Assembly (NCBI RefSeq): GCF_018310345.1
Contig: NZ_JAGXBY010000003.1
Coordinates: forward strand, 640,179-704,178
DNA length: 64,000 nt
DNA from: Ornithinibacillus massiliensis
GTDB lineage: Bacteria > Bacillota > Bacilli > Bacillales > Amphibacillaceae
Reading direction: 5' to 3'
The notes beneath the pieces are model-generated. The model was not told the origin of the DNA. It ran no database searches and saw nothing but the letters and a program-made list of their open reading frames with translations. The position numbers were made by a program, and so were the translations under genes. Each line of letters begins with the position of its first letter. The first letter of the stretch is position 1. Shown piece after piece: positions 51,415 through 61,202 of this stretch.

Positions 51415-52959
51415 CTACTCCCTTTTTTCCGCTTCCCTAACTGTATTTGTACTACGAGGTTTTGGCTTGACTACTAGTCCAAGCTCTTTCTTCTCTTTGG
51501 ATAATGAACGATAAAGCGAAACCAACATTAACACAATAATCAATGAAAATGGGAATGCTGCTCCAATTAAAGCGTTTTGGAGTGCTTTTAATCCACCACT
51601 ATATAACAGAATGATGGCTATAGCGGATTGTGCAATTCCCCAAGTAAATTTCACTGAATTTGGAGGTGTTAGTGATCCACGTGTTGTTTGCATTCCCAGT
51701 ACAAATGTTGCAGAGTCTGCTGACGTAATGAAGAAAGTAGAGATAAGTGTTATTGCTACTAACGAGAGTATCATTGACCATGGAAATTCATTAAATATCG
51801 CAAATAAAATTTCCTCTGTAGCAAAGTTCGTTAAATCTACATTTCCAGCATTTTGTACTTCAATTGCGGAAGTACCAAATATCGCAAACCATAAAAAACT
51901 CACAATAGATGGTAGTAATAAAACACCAACTAAAAATTCGCGAATTGTTCTTCCCTTTGAAACGCGCGCAATGAAGATACCAACAAATGGTGACCAAGCA
52001 ATCCACCATGCCCAATAAAATATCGTCCATTCATTTATCCATTCACGATGTTCTTCATTGAGTGGTGCAATTCGAAAGCTCATTTGAACTATATTTTGAA
52101 TATATCCACCGATTGTATCTGTAAACATGTCTAATGTGAGAATCGTAGGTCCTACAATAAACATTAATAAAAATAATCCAACTGCTAGAATCATGTTTGT
52201 ATTACTTAAATATTTAATCCCTTTACCTAAACCTGACATGGCAGATACCATGAACAGTATGGTGACGATAACGATAATAATTAACTGTACAAGAAAATTA
52301 TTCGGTATCCCAAACAAAAATGATAATCCACCATTAATCTGTGCGGCTCCAAACCCTAAAGTGGTAGCAACCCCAACAATTGTGGCAAAAACAGCCAGCA
52401 CATCAATAACGGTTCCGAAAGGCCCTTCCATCGCTCTTTTTCCTAGTACTGGTTTTAACGTTGCAGAAATAAGGCCTGGCTCCCCTTTACGGAAGTTAAA
52501 ATAAGCTAATGCCAACGCTACAATTGCATATATAGACCAGGCATGAATTCCCCAGTGAAAAAAAACATACCTTATGGCTTCTTTATTTGCTGCATTTGTT
52601 CCACCTTCAGCTAATGGGGGATCCATGAAGTGAGAAAGTGGCTCCGCTGCTCCCCAGAACACAAGTCCAATTCCCATACCTGCACTAAATAACATAGCAA
52701 ACCAAGTAGGTTTAGAAAATGCGGGTTTATCCTCAGGCTTTCCTAGTTTAATAGCACCCACAGGGCTAAAGATTAGAAAAACACAAAACAATACAATAAT
52801 GGTCACTAAAATAAGGTAATACCAACCAAACGATGTTGTTATAAAAGCTTGGATATTATTAGTGATTTTTTCAAAGGTGCTTGGTGAAACTACACCAAAT
52901 ACGACTAATATCAATACAATTGCAAGTGAAATCCAAAAAACATTTGAAACTCTACGCAT
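51415..52959 (-). CDS. BCCT-family osmolyte transporter (glycine betaine/choline type)
   Basis: This 514-residue protein has 12 membrane segments and the BCCT signatures [20 protein letters not shown] and [20 protein letters not shown]. The family imports betaine, choline, carnitine or ectoine with Na+ or H+. OpuD of B. subtilis is the nearest well-known relative by layout. The charged C-terminal tail ([15 protein letters not shown]) is the part that senses osmotic strength in BetP-like proteins. The gene stands alone and supports a salt-exposed life style. Confidence 0.92.
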   Translation of the reverse strand: MRRVSNVFWISLAIVLILVVFGVVSPSTFEKITNNIQAFITTSFGWYYLILVTIIVLFCVFLIFSPVGAIKLGKPEDKPAFSKPTWFAMLFSAGMGIGLVFWGAAEPLSHFMDPPLAEGGTNAANKEAIRYVFFHWGIHAWSIYAIVALALAYFNFRKGEPGLISATLKPVLGKRAMEGPFGTVIDVLAVFATIVGVATTLGFGAAQINGGLSFLFGIPNNFLVQLIIIVIVTILFMVSAMSGLGKGIKYLSNTNMILAVGLFLLMFIVGPTILTLDMFTDTIGGYIQNIVQMSFRIAPLNEEHREWINEWTIFYWAWWIAWSPFVGIFIARVSKGRTIREFLVGVLLLPSIVSFLWFAIFGTSAIEVQNAGNVDLTNFATEEILFAIFNEFPWSMILSLVAITLISTFFITSADSATFVLGMQTTRGSLTPPNSVKFTWGIAQSAIAIILLYSGGLKALQNALIGAAFPFSLIIVLMLVSLYRSLSKEKKELGLVVKPKPRSTNTVREAEKRE

Positions 52960-53703
52960 AAATAAAACTATTCCTTTCTTTTATGTACGTTGAGACAAAA
53001 GTAATACTCTCTCTATTTCTTTGTGCCATCAACTACCGTTTGCAGAGAAATCTACTCTCTCCTGCTAAACTAAAATAATTTTTGAAAAAATAATCAAGGG
53101 GAATTAGGGTTAAATTCCTAATACTATACGGTTCATTAGAAAAGTGGAGTAAACTGCCCTTCTACTGGATATGAATATAATTGATTCATATCCATAAAAG
53201 GAAAATAATCAAAGGACAAAAATATGAATGTACATACATTAAACTAATGAATTAACAGCTATTTTTGTTAAAAAATATATGAAACTATTATAGTTTAACA
53301 TAAAATATAGGATTTTACATGTAAAGCGTGGAATTGCTAGCTGGAACCTTTCTATCATAATTTATCCAAGTTCTTCCATAGCAGGGTGTATTTTGGTCTT
53401 CTCTTACAAATATCATATATGTATATTGACAATACCAAACTGCCTTTGACTGGCCCATTGCCTAGAAGTCCTAACGGATGCTAGCCCCCTCGAATAACAG
53501 GGGATACTCAAAAACATTAAATAAATGACTTTCATGAAAAATCCTAATATTAAAATTTATTTCCGTCTAGTCTCCAATCAGCTCTACAATTAAAATTACT
53601 AAATGGCTTGTTTTGTATTTCGATAAATTACCAAATAATAAAGCAAATCTAAAATAGAGCTAGTTGTTTGCGACCACATATAGTTTATTACATGTTTTGC
53701 TAT
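52960..53703. other. Intergenic stretch of about 740 bases
   Basis: No ORF with a ribosome site on either strand. Two small inverted repeats are visible: ATTAGG...CCTAAT near 53105-53125 and CCCC...GGGG near 53482-53503. Promoters for the transporter are expected in the right part but I could not place one with confidence. Confidence 0.5.
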
Positions 53704-54609
53704 TTAGCCGATTCGATTCACATTTTGAGCTAACTCTTTCTTTAAAGCTCTCACAAGCTCTTGAAAATATTGAAATGGCCCACTTATCCATAAATTACGG
53801 TGATAAACAAAATGAATTTGTCTTTCCAAATCTTGATTTTGAAATTCTATATAGGATAAATGTGCTTCCTTTTCTATTAATCGTTTAGAAATAAGTGCGA
53901 CAGCCTTTCCATATGACAACATCTTAATAATCGTTGAAACAGAATCTAGTTGAATCATTTCCATCCTTAACTTCTTTTCTTGTAGCCATGACTGGGAAAA
54001 GCGACCTGTTGAACTAGATAGCCTGTGAACTAGTAGTGTCTGATTGTATAAATCATTTTCTTCTAAACTTATTTTCCCGTTAAATGAATGATCCTTACTA
54101 AAGGCTAGCACAATCTTATCACTAGTAATAGGTTCATATAAAAGATTTTGTTCCTTATTACCTGTTTCCATAATTAAGCCACAATCTAGTTCTTGTAATA
54201 ATAGTCTTCTTTCAATATCTGGAGCTGTTTTTACATCTAAGGAAACCTTGACCTTTGGATAGCGTTCAGCTAGTTGATGGATTAATTCCGGCATAAACAA
54301 CTGTGCTGGTACACCACTTGCGCCGAGCTTTAGAGAACCTTTTTCTCCATTTTTATAATCTGCTACACTTTTTTCTAATGCTTGATTTGTCTGGCTTAAT
54401 TGCTTTGCATAGTGATAAAGCATCTCCCCTGCGTCTGTCAGTCGATAGCCACCTGCGTTAGTACGAAAAAGCTTAATCCCATAATCATCCTCTAACGATT
54501 TAATATGAAATGATACGGTTGGTGTCGATAAACCAAGTGATTTAGCGGTATCTGTCATTTTTCTCGTTTCTACTAATGAAATAAACACATTTAATTTTTG
54601 TATATTCAC
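53704..54609 (-). CDS. LysR-family transcriptional regulator
   Basis: This 301-residue regulator has the LysR helix-turn-helix at the N-terminus (MTDTAKSLGLSTPTVSFHIK, residues 18-37), and a substrate-binding domain that follows from about residue 90. It is divergent from an ABC/MBL/CYTH operon with a T-N11-A site in the 133-base gap, so it most likely controls that operon. The start is GTG behind AGGGTGAT. The co-inducer is probably the transported compound or its product. Confidence 0.9.
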   Translation of the reverse strand: MNIQKLNVFISLVETRKMTDTAKSLGLSTPTVSFHIKSLEDDYGIKLFRTNAGGYRLTDAGEMLYHYAKQLSQTNQALEKSVADYKNGEKGSLKLGASGVPAQLFMPELIHQLAERYPKVKVSLDVKTAPDIERRLLLQELDCGLIMETGNKEQNLLYEPITSDKIVLAFSKDHSFNGKISLEENDLYNQTLLVHRLSSSTGRFSQSWLQEKKLRMEMIQLDSVSTIIKMLSYGKAVALISKRLIEKEAHLSYIEFQNQDLERQIHFVYHRNLWISGPFQYFQELVRALKKELAQNVNRIG

Positions 54610-54628
54610 TTTATCACCCTAAAGTTTT

Positions 54629-54643
54629 TTAGATTTTTTCTAA
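54629..54643. promoter_or_regulatory. LysR-type box (T-N11-A)
   Basis: TTAGATTTTTTCTAA is a 15-base interrupted palindrome (TTAGA-N5-TCTAA) that fits the LysR recognition pattern. It lies 20 bases before the regulator start and about 100 bases before the ABC operon. Confidence 0.55.
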
Positions 54644-54742
54644 CGTTATGATGATTTTATCAGATTTATTTTAATTTAGTGTTAACAGTTAGTTAATAGT
54701 AGCTAAACATTTCTCTACTACACTGATTAGTGAGGAGAGGAT

Positions 54743-55714
54743 TTGATGAAAATTCATTTAAAAGGGGTCGAGAAAAAATATGGTAATGTCCAAGCAGTAA
54801 AACCGATTGACCTAACAATAGAAGATACGTTTGTAACGATTCTAGGTCAATCAGGCTGTGGTAAAACAACCTTGTTAAAAATGTTAGCAGGACTTACAGA
54901 ACCAACAGCTGGTGAAATTTATTTCGATGACACGCCGATTTTTTCTAAGTCGCAAAAAGTAAATGTAAAGCCAAATAAGCGACAAATTGCGATGGTGTTT
55001 CAAGATTTTGGACTTTGGCCACACATGACTGTTTTTGACAATGTTGCTTTTGGTCTTAGAGGAAAAATATCAAAATCTCAACGTACAGAAATCGTTCACG
55101 ATGCATTAAAGAAAGTAAAGCTTGAGGCAAAAGCAAAAATGAAGCCCGGTGAACTATCTGGTGGGCAACAGCAACGTGTCGCCTTAGCTCGAGCAATTGC
55201 TGTTAACCCAAAGCTTATCTTGTTTGATGAAGCACTTAGTGCACTTGATGCGATTCTTCGTGAGCAAATGCGTGAAGAGATTTTGACTATTGTACAATCA
55301 ATTGATTCAAAAGCCATCTTTGTTACACACGATCAGACAGAAGCAATGGCAATGTCTGACAGCATGATTGTTATGGACAGTGGGGAAGTTGTTCAAACAG
55401 GTACACCTGAAGCGATCTATCATTCTCCGGCCAATCCTTTTGTAGCTAATTTCATTGGAAAAACTAACTGGGTTGAGGATAAGAAAAAAATGATTCGTCC
55501 TGAACATGTACATCTATACCCACAACCAAACACCACATTAAGATCAGGAATTGTGAAAAAAAACATGTATGAAGGTGACCGTTATCTCATTTTCGTTGAA
55601 ACAAACGGTCATTTGTGGAGGTTCTATGATCATCATCCACATGAACAAGGTGAAAAGATCAAGCTTTATATCGAGGAAAATACCATTCATTCATTAAGAA
55701 AACAGGAGGCATAA
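54743..55714 (+). CDS. ABC transporter ATP-binding protein (FbpC/PotA type)
   Basis: This 323-residue ATPase has Walker A GQSGCGKTTLLK, signature LSGGQQQRVALARAI and Walker B LILFDEALSALD. A C-terminal TOBE-like regulatory domain follows (IRPEHVHLYPQPN). This is the MOI/CUT1 type that serves Fe3+, 2-aminoethylphosphonate, spermidine or sulfate importers. In Walker B, DEALSALD replaces the usual DEPLSALD. It starts the operon, with GAGGAGAGG before one of two adjacent ATG codons, and is 2 bases from the binding-protein gene. Confidence 0.92.
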   Translation: MMKIHLKGVEKKYGNVQAVKPIDLTIEDTFVTILGQSGCGKTTLLKMLAGLTEPTAGEIYFDDTPIFSKSQKVNVKPNKRQIAMVFQDFGLWPHMTVFDNVAFGLRGKISKSQRTEIVHDALKKVKLEAKAKMKPGELSGGQQQRVALARAIAVNPKLILFDEALSALDAILREQMREEILTIVQSIDSKAIFVTHDQTEAMAMSDSMIVMDSGEVVQTGTPEAIYHSPANPFVANFIGKTNWVEDKKKMIRPEHVHLYPQPNTTLRSGIVKKNMYEGDRYLIFVETNGHLWRFYDHHPHEQGEKIKLYIEENTIHSLRKQEA

Positions 55715-55716
55715 CA

Positions 55717-56736
55717 ATGAAAAAATTAAAATTAGCGCTAGTGGCAGGAATTTTTACAACGGCAATACTATTAGGTGCTTGCGGAGCTAACGATGATGAA
55801 TCTACAGGCGCAGAAAAAAGCAATCCATCTACAGATAACAACACCATTACCGTATACTCTGCAGGACCAGGTGGGCTAGCAGAAAATATTCAAGAAGCAT
55901 TTGAAGAAGAAACAGGAATTAAAGTAGAAATGTTCCAAAGTACAACAGGAAAAATTTTATCTCGTCTAGAGGCGGAAGCAAATAATCCTGTGGCAGATGT
56001 TGTTGTATTAGCTTCTGTACCATCTATGGAAGGTTTAAAATCAGAGGGTAAATTACAAGCATATGAAGCAGAGAACGGTGACAGCATCAATCCTGATTGG
56101 AGTGATCCAGAACACTATTATTATGGTTATAGCGCTGCTGCTCTTGGTGTTGCTTATAACACAAACCAAGTAGATTCTATCGATGCCGATTGGAGTGATT
56201 TCAGTAAACCAGAATGGCAAGGTCGTGTAACAATGCCTGACCCAACTTCTTCTGGTTCTGCTGTTGACTTTCTTTATGGTTTAACAAATGCCAATGATGA
56301 TGGTTGGGATACGATTCAAAGCTGGATGGACAATGACTTACTTATCGCTGGAGCAAATAAAGAATCATTGAATGCTGTTATAACAGGTGATAAAGATGTC
56401 GTTGTATCTGCTGTCGATTATATGACATACAAAGCGAAAAATGATGGTGAACCAGTTGATATTTACTATCCTAAAAGTGGTACAGTTATCAGCCCACGTG
56501 CTGCCGGTATACTAACAGATGCACAAAATGTTGAAGGTGCAAAAGCATTTATGGATTTCTTATTATCTGATAAAGCACAAGAAATGGTAGCAAATGCTTA
56601 CATTCTACCTGGTAATAATGCGATTAAATTAAATGACCGTCCTGCATTAAATGAGATTCCAACACTACCTGTTGATTGGGAAAATGCGGAAGAAAAACAA
56701 GTAGAAACATTAAATAAGTTCTCATCAATGAATTAA
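55717..56736 (+). CDS. Substrate-binding lipoprotein (Fe3+/2-aminoethylphosphonate type)
   Basis: This 339-residue lipoprotein has a signal peptide with a lipobox ending in LGACG. The mature part begins TITVYSAGPGGLAENIQEAF, then TTGKILSRLEAEANNPVADV, the family signature shared by FbpA and by aminoethylphosphonate-binding proteins. It has few tyrosines in the usual iron-binding spot, so phosphonate or another phosphate ester is at least as likely as iron. It works with the fused permease downstream. Confidence 0.88.
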   Translation: MKKLKLALVAGIFTTAILLGACGANDDESTGAEKSNPSTDNNTITVYSAGPGGLAENIQEAFEEETGIKVEMFQSTTGKILSRLEAEANNPVADVVVLASVPSMEGLKSEGKLQAYEAENGDSINPDWSDPEHYYYGYSAAALGVAYNTNQVDSIDADWSDFSKPEWQGRVTMPDPTSSGSAVDFLYGLTNANDDGWDTIQSWMDNDLLIAGANKESLNAVITGDKDVVVSAVDYMTYKAKNDGEPVDIYYPKSGTVISPRAAGILTDAQNVEGAKAFMDFLLSDKAQEMVANAYILPGNNAIKLNDRPALNEIPTLPVDWENAEEKQVETLNKFSSMN

Positions 56737-56775
56737 AACTTCTAGACAATGATGTAACACACTGGAGGAATACGT

Positions 56776-58428
56776 ATGATTGTACGTAGACATGCCCCTT
56801 TTACGGCTTTGTTTATTATACTTAGTATATTAGCTGTAGCACCACTTCTTGCGGTGCTCGGCTATACTTTTTTTAAAGATGGCACTCTCTCATTTGATTC
56901 ATTGCTATCTGTCTTACAAAACAATAGTATTGTCAAAACGATGCAAAATTCATTATTGCTTGGTCTTTACGTCATTGCACTAACGACCTGTATCGCACTA
57001 CCTTTAGCCATTATTAGAACAAAAACATTTTTAGCTAAATACGACTGGTTAGATATTGTTTTCACTATTCCATTTATGACACCACCCTATATTGGTTCAA
57101 TGGGCTGGATTTTGTTTATGCAACATAATGGTTATTATGAACAGATTTTCCAATCAGAGGCACCGTTTACCTTTTTCAGTGTAGCTGGAATGGTATTTAT
57201 CATGAGTATGCATCTATACCCATTTCTCTATTTAATGTTAAAAAACGCTTTACTCCGAATTGATGGCTCTTTTCAGGATGCGACATTAATTTATGGTGGC
57301 AATCCCATTATGAACTGGATTCGTGCCATCTTGCCACTACTAATCTCAAGTTATGTGATGGCTGCTTTACTTGTTTTCATTAAGACGTTGGCAGAGTTCG
57401 GAACCCCTGCCACTTTCGGTAAGAGGATTGGCTATGATGTCTTTACAACAGAAATTCATGGTTATCTGTCTCATTGGCCGATTAATATTTCTGCCGCTAC
57501 AAGTCTATCACTTATTTTACTAAGTGTTTGTATGCTTATTTGGTATATTCAAAATGTGATTAGCCGTAAACATTCTTATGGTACACTTTCAGGCAAATCA
57601 ACAATCGCTAACCAAGTTAAGGATTCACTCATCATCCGAATCGTTTCTTCAGGATATGTGTTAATCATTCTAGGATTATCAATTGGTATACCCTATTTTT
57701 CAATTATCGCTACTTCTTTATTAAAGGTTCGTGGGGAAGCCCTAAGCATGAGTAACGTAACATTTAGTCACTATACAGATCTTTTTACAGTTGGTTCATC
57801 TAGTTTTCAAGCATTGATGAACAGTATTAATTTTGCCTTTGTCGCTTCTACTATTGCGGCTTGCATCGGATTCTGTGCAGCATTATATATTAAAGATGGC
57901 AAAAGGAAACCACAACAGTTTCTCGATTTTACTAGCTTGTTATCAAATATCATTCCTGGAATTGTCTTCGTCGTAGGACTTATTCTGTTTTGGAATGCAG
58001 CATGGCTTCCTACAACCATCTATAATACAAATTGGATGCCAATCTTAACATATATTGTGTTGTTTTTACCTTATTCTGTTCAATATACGAAATCTGCTCT
58101 TTCCCAACTTCATCCATCGATTCACCAATCAAATGCAGTGTTTGCTCAAAATAATTGGATGATTCTTTTGAAAGTGTGGCTACCATTATTAGGACAAGGT
58201 ATTTTAGCCGGTTGGATGATGACCTTTATTATATCAATGCGTGAACTAGTTGGTTCCTTACTTATTCTCCCTCCATCAGTTGAAACTAGTGCCACCTTTA
58301 TTTTTAGCCAATTTGAACAAGGTGATGTATCAAAAGGAATGGCAATGGCTGTCATCACGGTACTGATAACCATACTTTGTATCTTTTTGATTGAACTCTT
58401 ACAACGAAAGGCATTGCGCACTAGCTAA
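56776..58428 (+). CDS. ABC transporter permease, fused two-unit (FbpB type)
   Basis: This 550-residue protein has about twelve membrane segments in two copies of the permease unit, each with an EAA-type loop: DATLIYGGNPIMNWIRAILP near residue 172 and SNAVFAQNNWMILLKVWLPL near 460. Fused permeases of this kind occur in FbpB and PhnV-like importers. It is 39 bases after the binding-protein gene and overlaps the next start codon (TAATG). Confidence 0.9.
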   Translation: MIVRRHAPFTALFIILSILAVAPLLAVLGYTFFKDGTLSFDSLLSVLQNNSIVKTMQNSLLLGLYVIALTTCIALPLAIIRTKTFLAKYDWLDIVFTIPFMTPPYIGSMGWILFMQHNGYYEQIFQSEAPFTFFSVAGMVFIMSMHLYPFLYLMLKNALLRIDGSFQDATLIYGGNPIMNWIRAILPLLISSYVMAALLVFIKTLAEFGTPATFGKRIGYDVFTTEIHGYLSHWPINISAATSLSLILLSVCMLIWYIQNVISRKHSYGTLSGKSTIANQVKDSLIIRIVSSGYVLIILGLSIGIPYFSIIATSLLKVRGEALSMSNVTFSHYTDLFTVGSSSFQALMNSINFAFVASTIAACIGFCAALYIKDGKRKPQQFLDFTSLLSNIIPGIVFVVGLILFWNAAWLPTTIYNTNWMPILTYIVLFLPYSVQYTKSALSQLHPSIHQSNAVFAQNNWMILLKVWLPLLGQGILAGWMMTFIISMRELVGSLLILPPSVETSATFIFSQFEQGDVSKGMAMAVITVLITILCIFLIELLQRKALRTS

Positions 58429-59519
58429 TGATTGATGTATTGGCCCTTGGAGGGGTAGGAGAATATGGGCGAAATTGCTTTTTACTAGAAGACAAACTAA
58501 CCAACACACGCATTATGCTTGATTGTGGTGTACGAAACGGAAATCCAGAGGTATATCCGCCTATTACGGAGGAGATTGCACAATCCATTCAAGCAGTATT
58601 TATTTCACACGTTCATAATGACCACATCGGGGCACTGCCTATGCTGGCAGCAAAAGGCTTTACAGGGGACATATGGATGACAGAAGCAAGTTTAAAACAA
58701 ATGCCAGCTATTATGGCGAATTGGCAAAATAAGTCAGGGTTTGAATCGATTGATCTGTTAAAGTTTCGTTCCTTTGACAAAAAAACAAGAGGAAAGCGAA
58801 TCCATATAACAAAGGATCTCGCGATTACGTGGGGCTACAGCGGACATATGCTCGGAAGCATCTGGTACATCATGTATCTAAGAGAGCATGCAATCTTTTA
58901 TTCTGGTGATATTGCGCTTGCTTCGCCATTATTAGTGACAGACACACCAAATAGGCACCATTATGATGTTGCACTCATCGATAGTGGAAACGGCGCACAA
59001 ACAATGCCCTACCGGAAAAGTATTACTAATATTTTGGCAGAAATGAAAAATCCAAAAGAGAAATATCTCATTCCTATTACGATATCTGGCAAAGCCTGTG
59101 ACTTGCTATTTTTATTATTTCAAGCACTTCCTGACAGACAATTTATGATTGATCGCATACTATATCAACATTTATATGACTACTTGGAAAACATCGATAA
59201 CATACAAACAGAAAGAATCTCTGAACTAGAGGCATTGCTGCAGAGCGAACGTCTTGAAATATGTTCAGGAACAGGAAAACCTGGTATTTACTTATTAAGA
59301 AGCAAACCAAATGGCTTTCATGAAATCAACACATCTTTATATAAAAGTGAGCAGTCTCCTTTTTACAAATCACATCCCGATAAGAAAGATGTGCAAACAT
59401 TAATCAGAACTATTGATGCTAAGAGATTTATTTTTTTCCATAGCAAGCAAAAGGATTTAGAAACAATATTACATGTAATACATCCAAAAAATGATGTAAC
59501 TGGAGGGCTTGTACGATGA
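58428..59519 (+). CDS. MBL-fold hydrolase, RNase J/beta-CASP-like core
   Basis: This 363-residue protein has the metallo-beta-lactamase metal motif HVHNDH at 61-66, GGVGEYGRNCFLL at the start, YSGHMLGS and YSGDIALASPLL as further ligands. The layout resembles the nuclease-type MBL proteins, with a short beta-CASP-like insert, but no RNA-binding domain is evident. It overlaps the permease stop codon by one base and the CYTH gene start by four, so it belongs to the operon. A phosphoesterase acting on the imported compound is plausible. Confidence 0.75.
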   Translation: MIDVLALGGVGEYGRNCFLLEDKLTNTRIMLDCGVRNGNPEVYPPITEEIAQSIQAVFISHVHNDHIGALPMLAAKGFTGDIWMTEASLKQMPAIMANWQNKSGFESIDLLKFRSFDKKTRGKRIHITKDLAITWGYSGHMLGSIWYIMYLREHAIFYSGDIALASPLLVTDTPNRHHYDVALIDSGNGAQTMPYRKSITNILAEMKNPKEKYLIPITISGKACDLLFLLFQALPDRQFMIDRILYQHLYDYLENIDNIQTERISELEALLQSERLEICSGTGKPGIYLLRSKPNGFHEINTSLYKSEQSPFYKSHPDKKDVQTLIRTIDAKRFIFFHSKQKDLETILHVIHPKNDVTGGLVR

Positions 59520-60313
59520 AGAAAATTATTATTTTGTTTAGCTTTTTATTAACTGTGATGATAGGTGTAGCTGCTACACCAGCATATGCTGCAAGTGATA
59601 TTGAACCTGGCTTCGAAGTGAAATTCAATCTTGATTTGGACTCTTTTCCAAGCATTAATGAGATGCTCGATATTTTCGATGCGGAACATGATGAAGATGT
59701 AAAGGTCTATTATTTTGATACTCCTGATCAGACATTTCGTAAGCTAGGCTATATCCATCGTCTTCGTGTCTATGCCAGTGATAAGAAAACAAATATTACC
59801 TATAAGAAAGTATTTCCAGGAGTAGCTGTACCTGATGCAATTGAGGAAGCAAGTGAAAAAGGATTCCACGGTGATATGTCCAATTACAAATTTGAAAATG
59901 ATCGTAAGGAAGGTGTAGATACCTTTTCGATCAGTCGTAAGAAAAAATTCAAAAAAGATGACATATTACGCTTTGATCTAATCGATCCAGCGTACGCTAT
60001 TAACTTGTTCCAAGAGGAAGCACCGAAAAAATATCGAAAATGGGATGATGAAGATTGGTATCGTGAAACGTTAGCTAACACGATACCGTATGGTCCAGCT
60101 TTAGCACATACTTATGAAGGCCATTTTCTTGGTTTTGATGCAGATGTAGAAATATGGTCTTATAAAGGTGAAACCATTGCGGAAATTTCAACGAAAACTG
60201 ATGATTCAGCTAAGGCTGACCAAATTGAAGCAGTTTGGTTTAACAAATTGAGCGAGGAAGGTTGGCTAAGTGAAAACCAAACATCTAAAACTGGATTTGT
60301 GATGGATCGCTAG
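59516..60313 (+). CDS. Secreted CYTH-like (triphosphate tunnel) protein
   Basis: This 265-residue protein has a signal peptide ending near TPAYA-ASD (cleavage after residue 25). The mature part resembles a CYTH domain: EVKFNLD (34-40) in place of the ExExK start, YYFDTPDQTFRKLGYIHRLR (65-84) and TYKK, then repeated acidic/basic strands. CYTH enzymes hydrolyse or bind triphosphates such as thiamine triphosphate, ATP or polyphosphate. A secreted form is unusual. It ends an operon with an ABC importer, suggesting release of a compound outside the cell before uptake. Confidence 0.65.
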   Translation: MKKIIILFSFLLTVMIGVAATPAYAASDIEPGFEVKFNLDLDSFPSINEMLDIFDAEHDEDVKVYYFDTPDQTFRKLGYIHRLRVYASDKKTNITYKKVFPGVAVPDAIEEASEKGFHGDMSNYKFENDRKEGVDTFSISRKKKFKKDDILRFDLIDPAYAINLFQEEAPKKYRKWDDEDWYRETLANTIPYGPALAHTYEGHFLGFDADVEIWSYKGETIAEISTKTDDSAKADQIEAVWFNKLSEEGWLSENQTSKTGFVMDR

Positions 60314-60343
60314 AGTAGCGAGAGAGCTTGTTTATTTTAGGAA

Positions 60344-60396
60344 GTACCTTATAGAGTAGACAGTTTAACATAAGTCTACCTATAGGGTACTTTTTT
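60344..60396 (+). terminator. Terminator of the ABC/MBL/CYTH operon
   Basis: A long interrupted stem (GTACC...TATAG...GTAGAC pairing with GTCTAC...TATAG...GGTAC) followed by six T residues. Confidence 0.85.
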
Positions 60397-60459
60397 GTAT
60401 GATGGAGAAAGTATTATAGAGTCACTTTTTTCAGCCGAAGCCGAGTACATTTAGAAATA

Positions 60460-60501
60460 AAACACCCATGAACATTGATATAGTAATGCTCTTGGGTGTT
60501 T
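60460..60501 (-). terminator. Terminator of tRNA-Leu
   Basis: A 9-bp stem (AAACACCCA with TGGGTGTTT) followed on the minus strand by TTTATTTC, about 38 bases beyond the tRNA. Confidence 0.7.
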
Positions 60502-60538
60502 AAGGTCTTTTCGATTTTGTTTTACAAATTGTTATAGA

Positions 60539-60620
60539 TACCGGTGGTCGGGGTCGAACCGACACTCCCGAAGGAACACGATTTTGAGTCGTGCGCGTCT
60601 GCCAATTCCGCCACACCGGC
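60539..60620 (-). tRNA. tRNA-Leu (anticodon CAA)
   Basis: Class II tRNA with a long variable arm. The anticodon loop is CTCAAAA on a CACGA/TCGTG stem; the T-arm has GGTTCGACC. The 3' CCA is not encoded. It stands apart from the main tRNA array. Confidence 0.95.
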
Positions 60621-60713
60621 ATATTAATAATTGACGAATGTCTTGACTGACAAATATTAATATAGCACGGAATGGCAATAGAAGTCAACCAAAAATTGTT
60701 TAACCACATTACA

Positions 60714-61193
60714 TTAGCTTGCTTTCTCTTTCCTATTTACCCGTTTCAATATAATGAATCGAATAACCTTTCCTATAAGAAATCCAAGAATTAGAAAGAT
60801 AATAGGCAACCAAATCACGCCGAAATATACTCCATTTATATTAAATGTCGGGGAATAGACTACCCCAATAGTTCCTATATAAGCTGAAAAAACAAATGGA
60901 ATAAATGCGTATGGTTCATTTCCACCCCCCGCATCTCGATAAGCATCCCAGATGGCAAACAAATAGATACATGGATAAAACATCAGCCACTGAAAATTGG
61001 TAGCAGAAATAGCTTCATGAATCTCTCCATGAAAACTTGGAAGTATGGCATAATTCAAACCGGATTGAACGTTAACGAGGAATTCTAATATAATTAGAAC
61101 TGTCCCTTTAAAAAGCTTTCCATTTAAGTAATGTCCAAACCCAGGTAACGCAATACTCCAAAACAAAACCTCCATTTTTTTATCCCTTGCCAT
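60714..61193 (-). CDS. TM2-like membrane protein
   Basis: This 159-residue protein has four or so membrane segments. The start (VLFWSIALPGFGHYLNGKLF) and the AIWDAYRDA stretch resemble TM2-like proteins of Bacillaceae, whose role is unknown. An in-frame ATG at 61175 has AAGGGA before it and could be the true start. It lies 9 bases after the DUF3231 gene on the same strand. Confidence 0.75.
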   Translation of the reverse strand: MARDKKMEVLFWSIALPGFGHYLNGKLFKGTVLIILEFLVNVQSGLNYAILPSFHGEIHEAISATNFQWLMFYPCIYLFAIWDAYRDAGGGNEPYAFIPFVFSAYIGTIGVVYSPTFNINGVYFGVIWLPIIFLILGFLIGKVIRFIILKRVNRKEKAS

Positions 61194-61202
61194 TTAAACA
61201 CA

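Noticed and set aside
51611..52504. Two long frames antisense to the BCCT transporter
   Set aside because: Shadows of the transporter; no ribosome site or promoter.
60500..60709. 69-codon frame on the minus strand over tRNA-Leu
   Set aside because: It lies across the tRNA gene; no independent coding signal.
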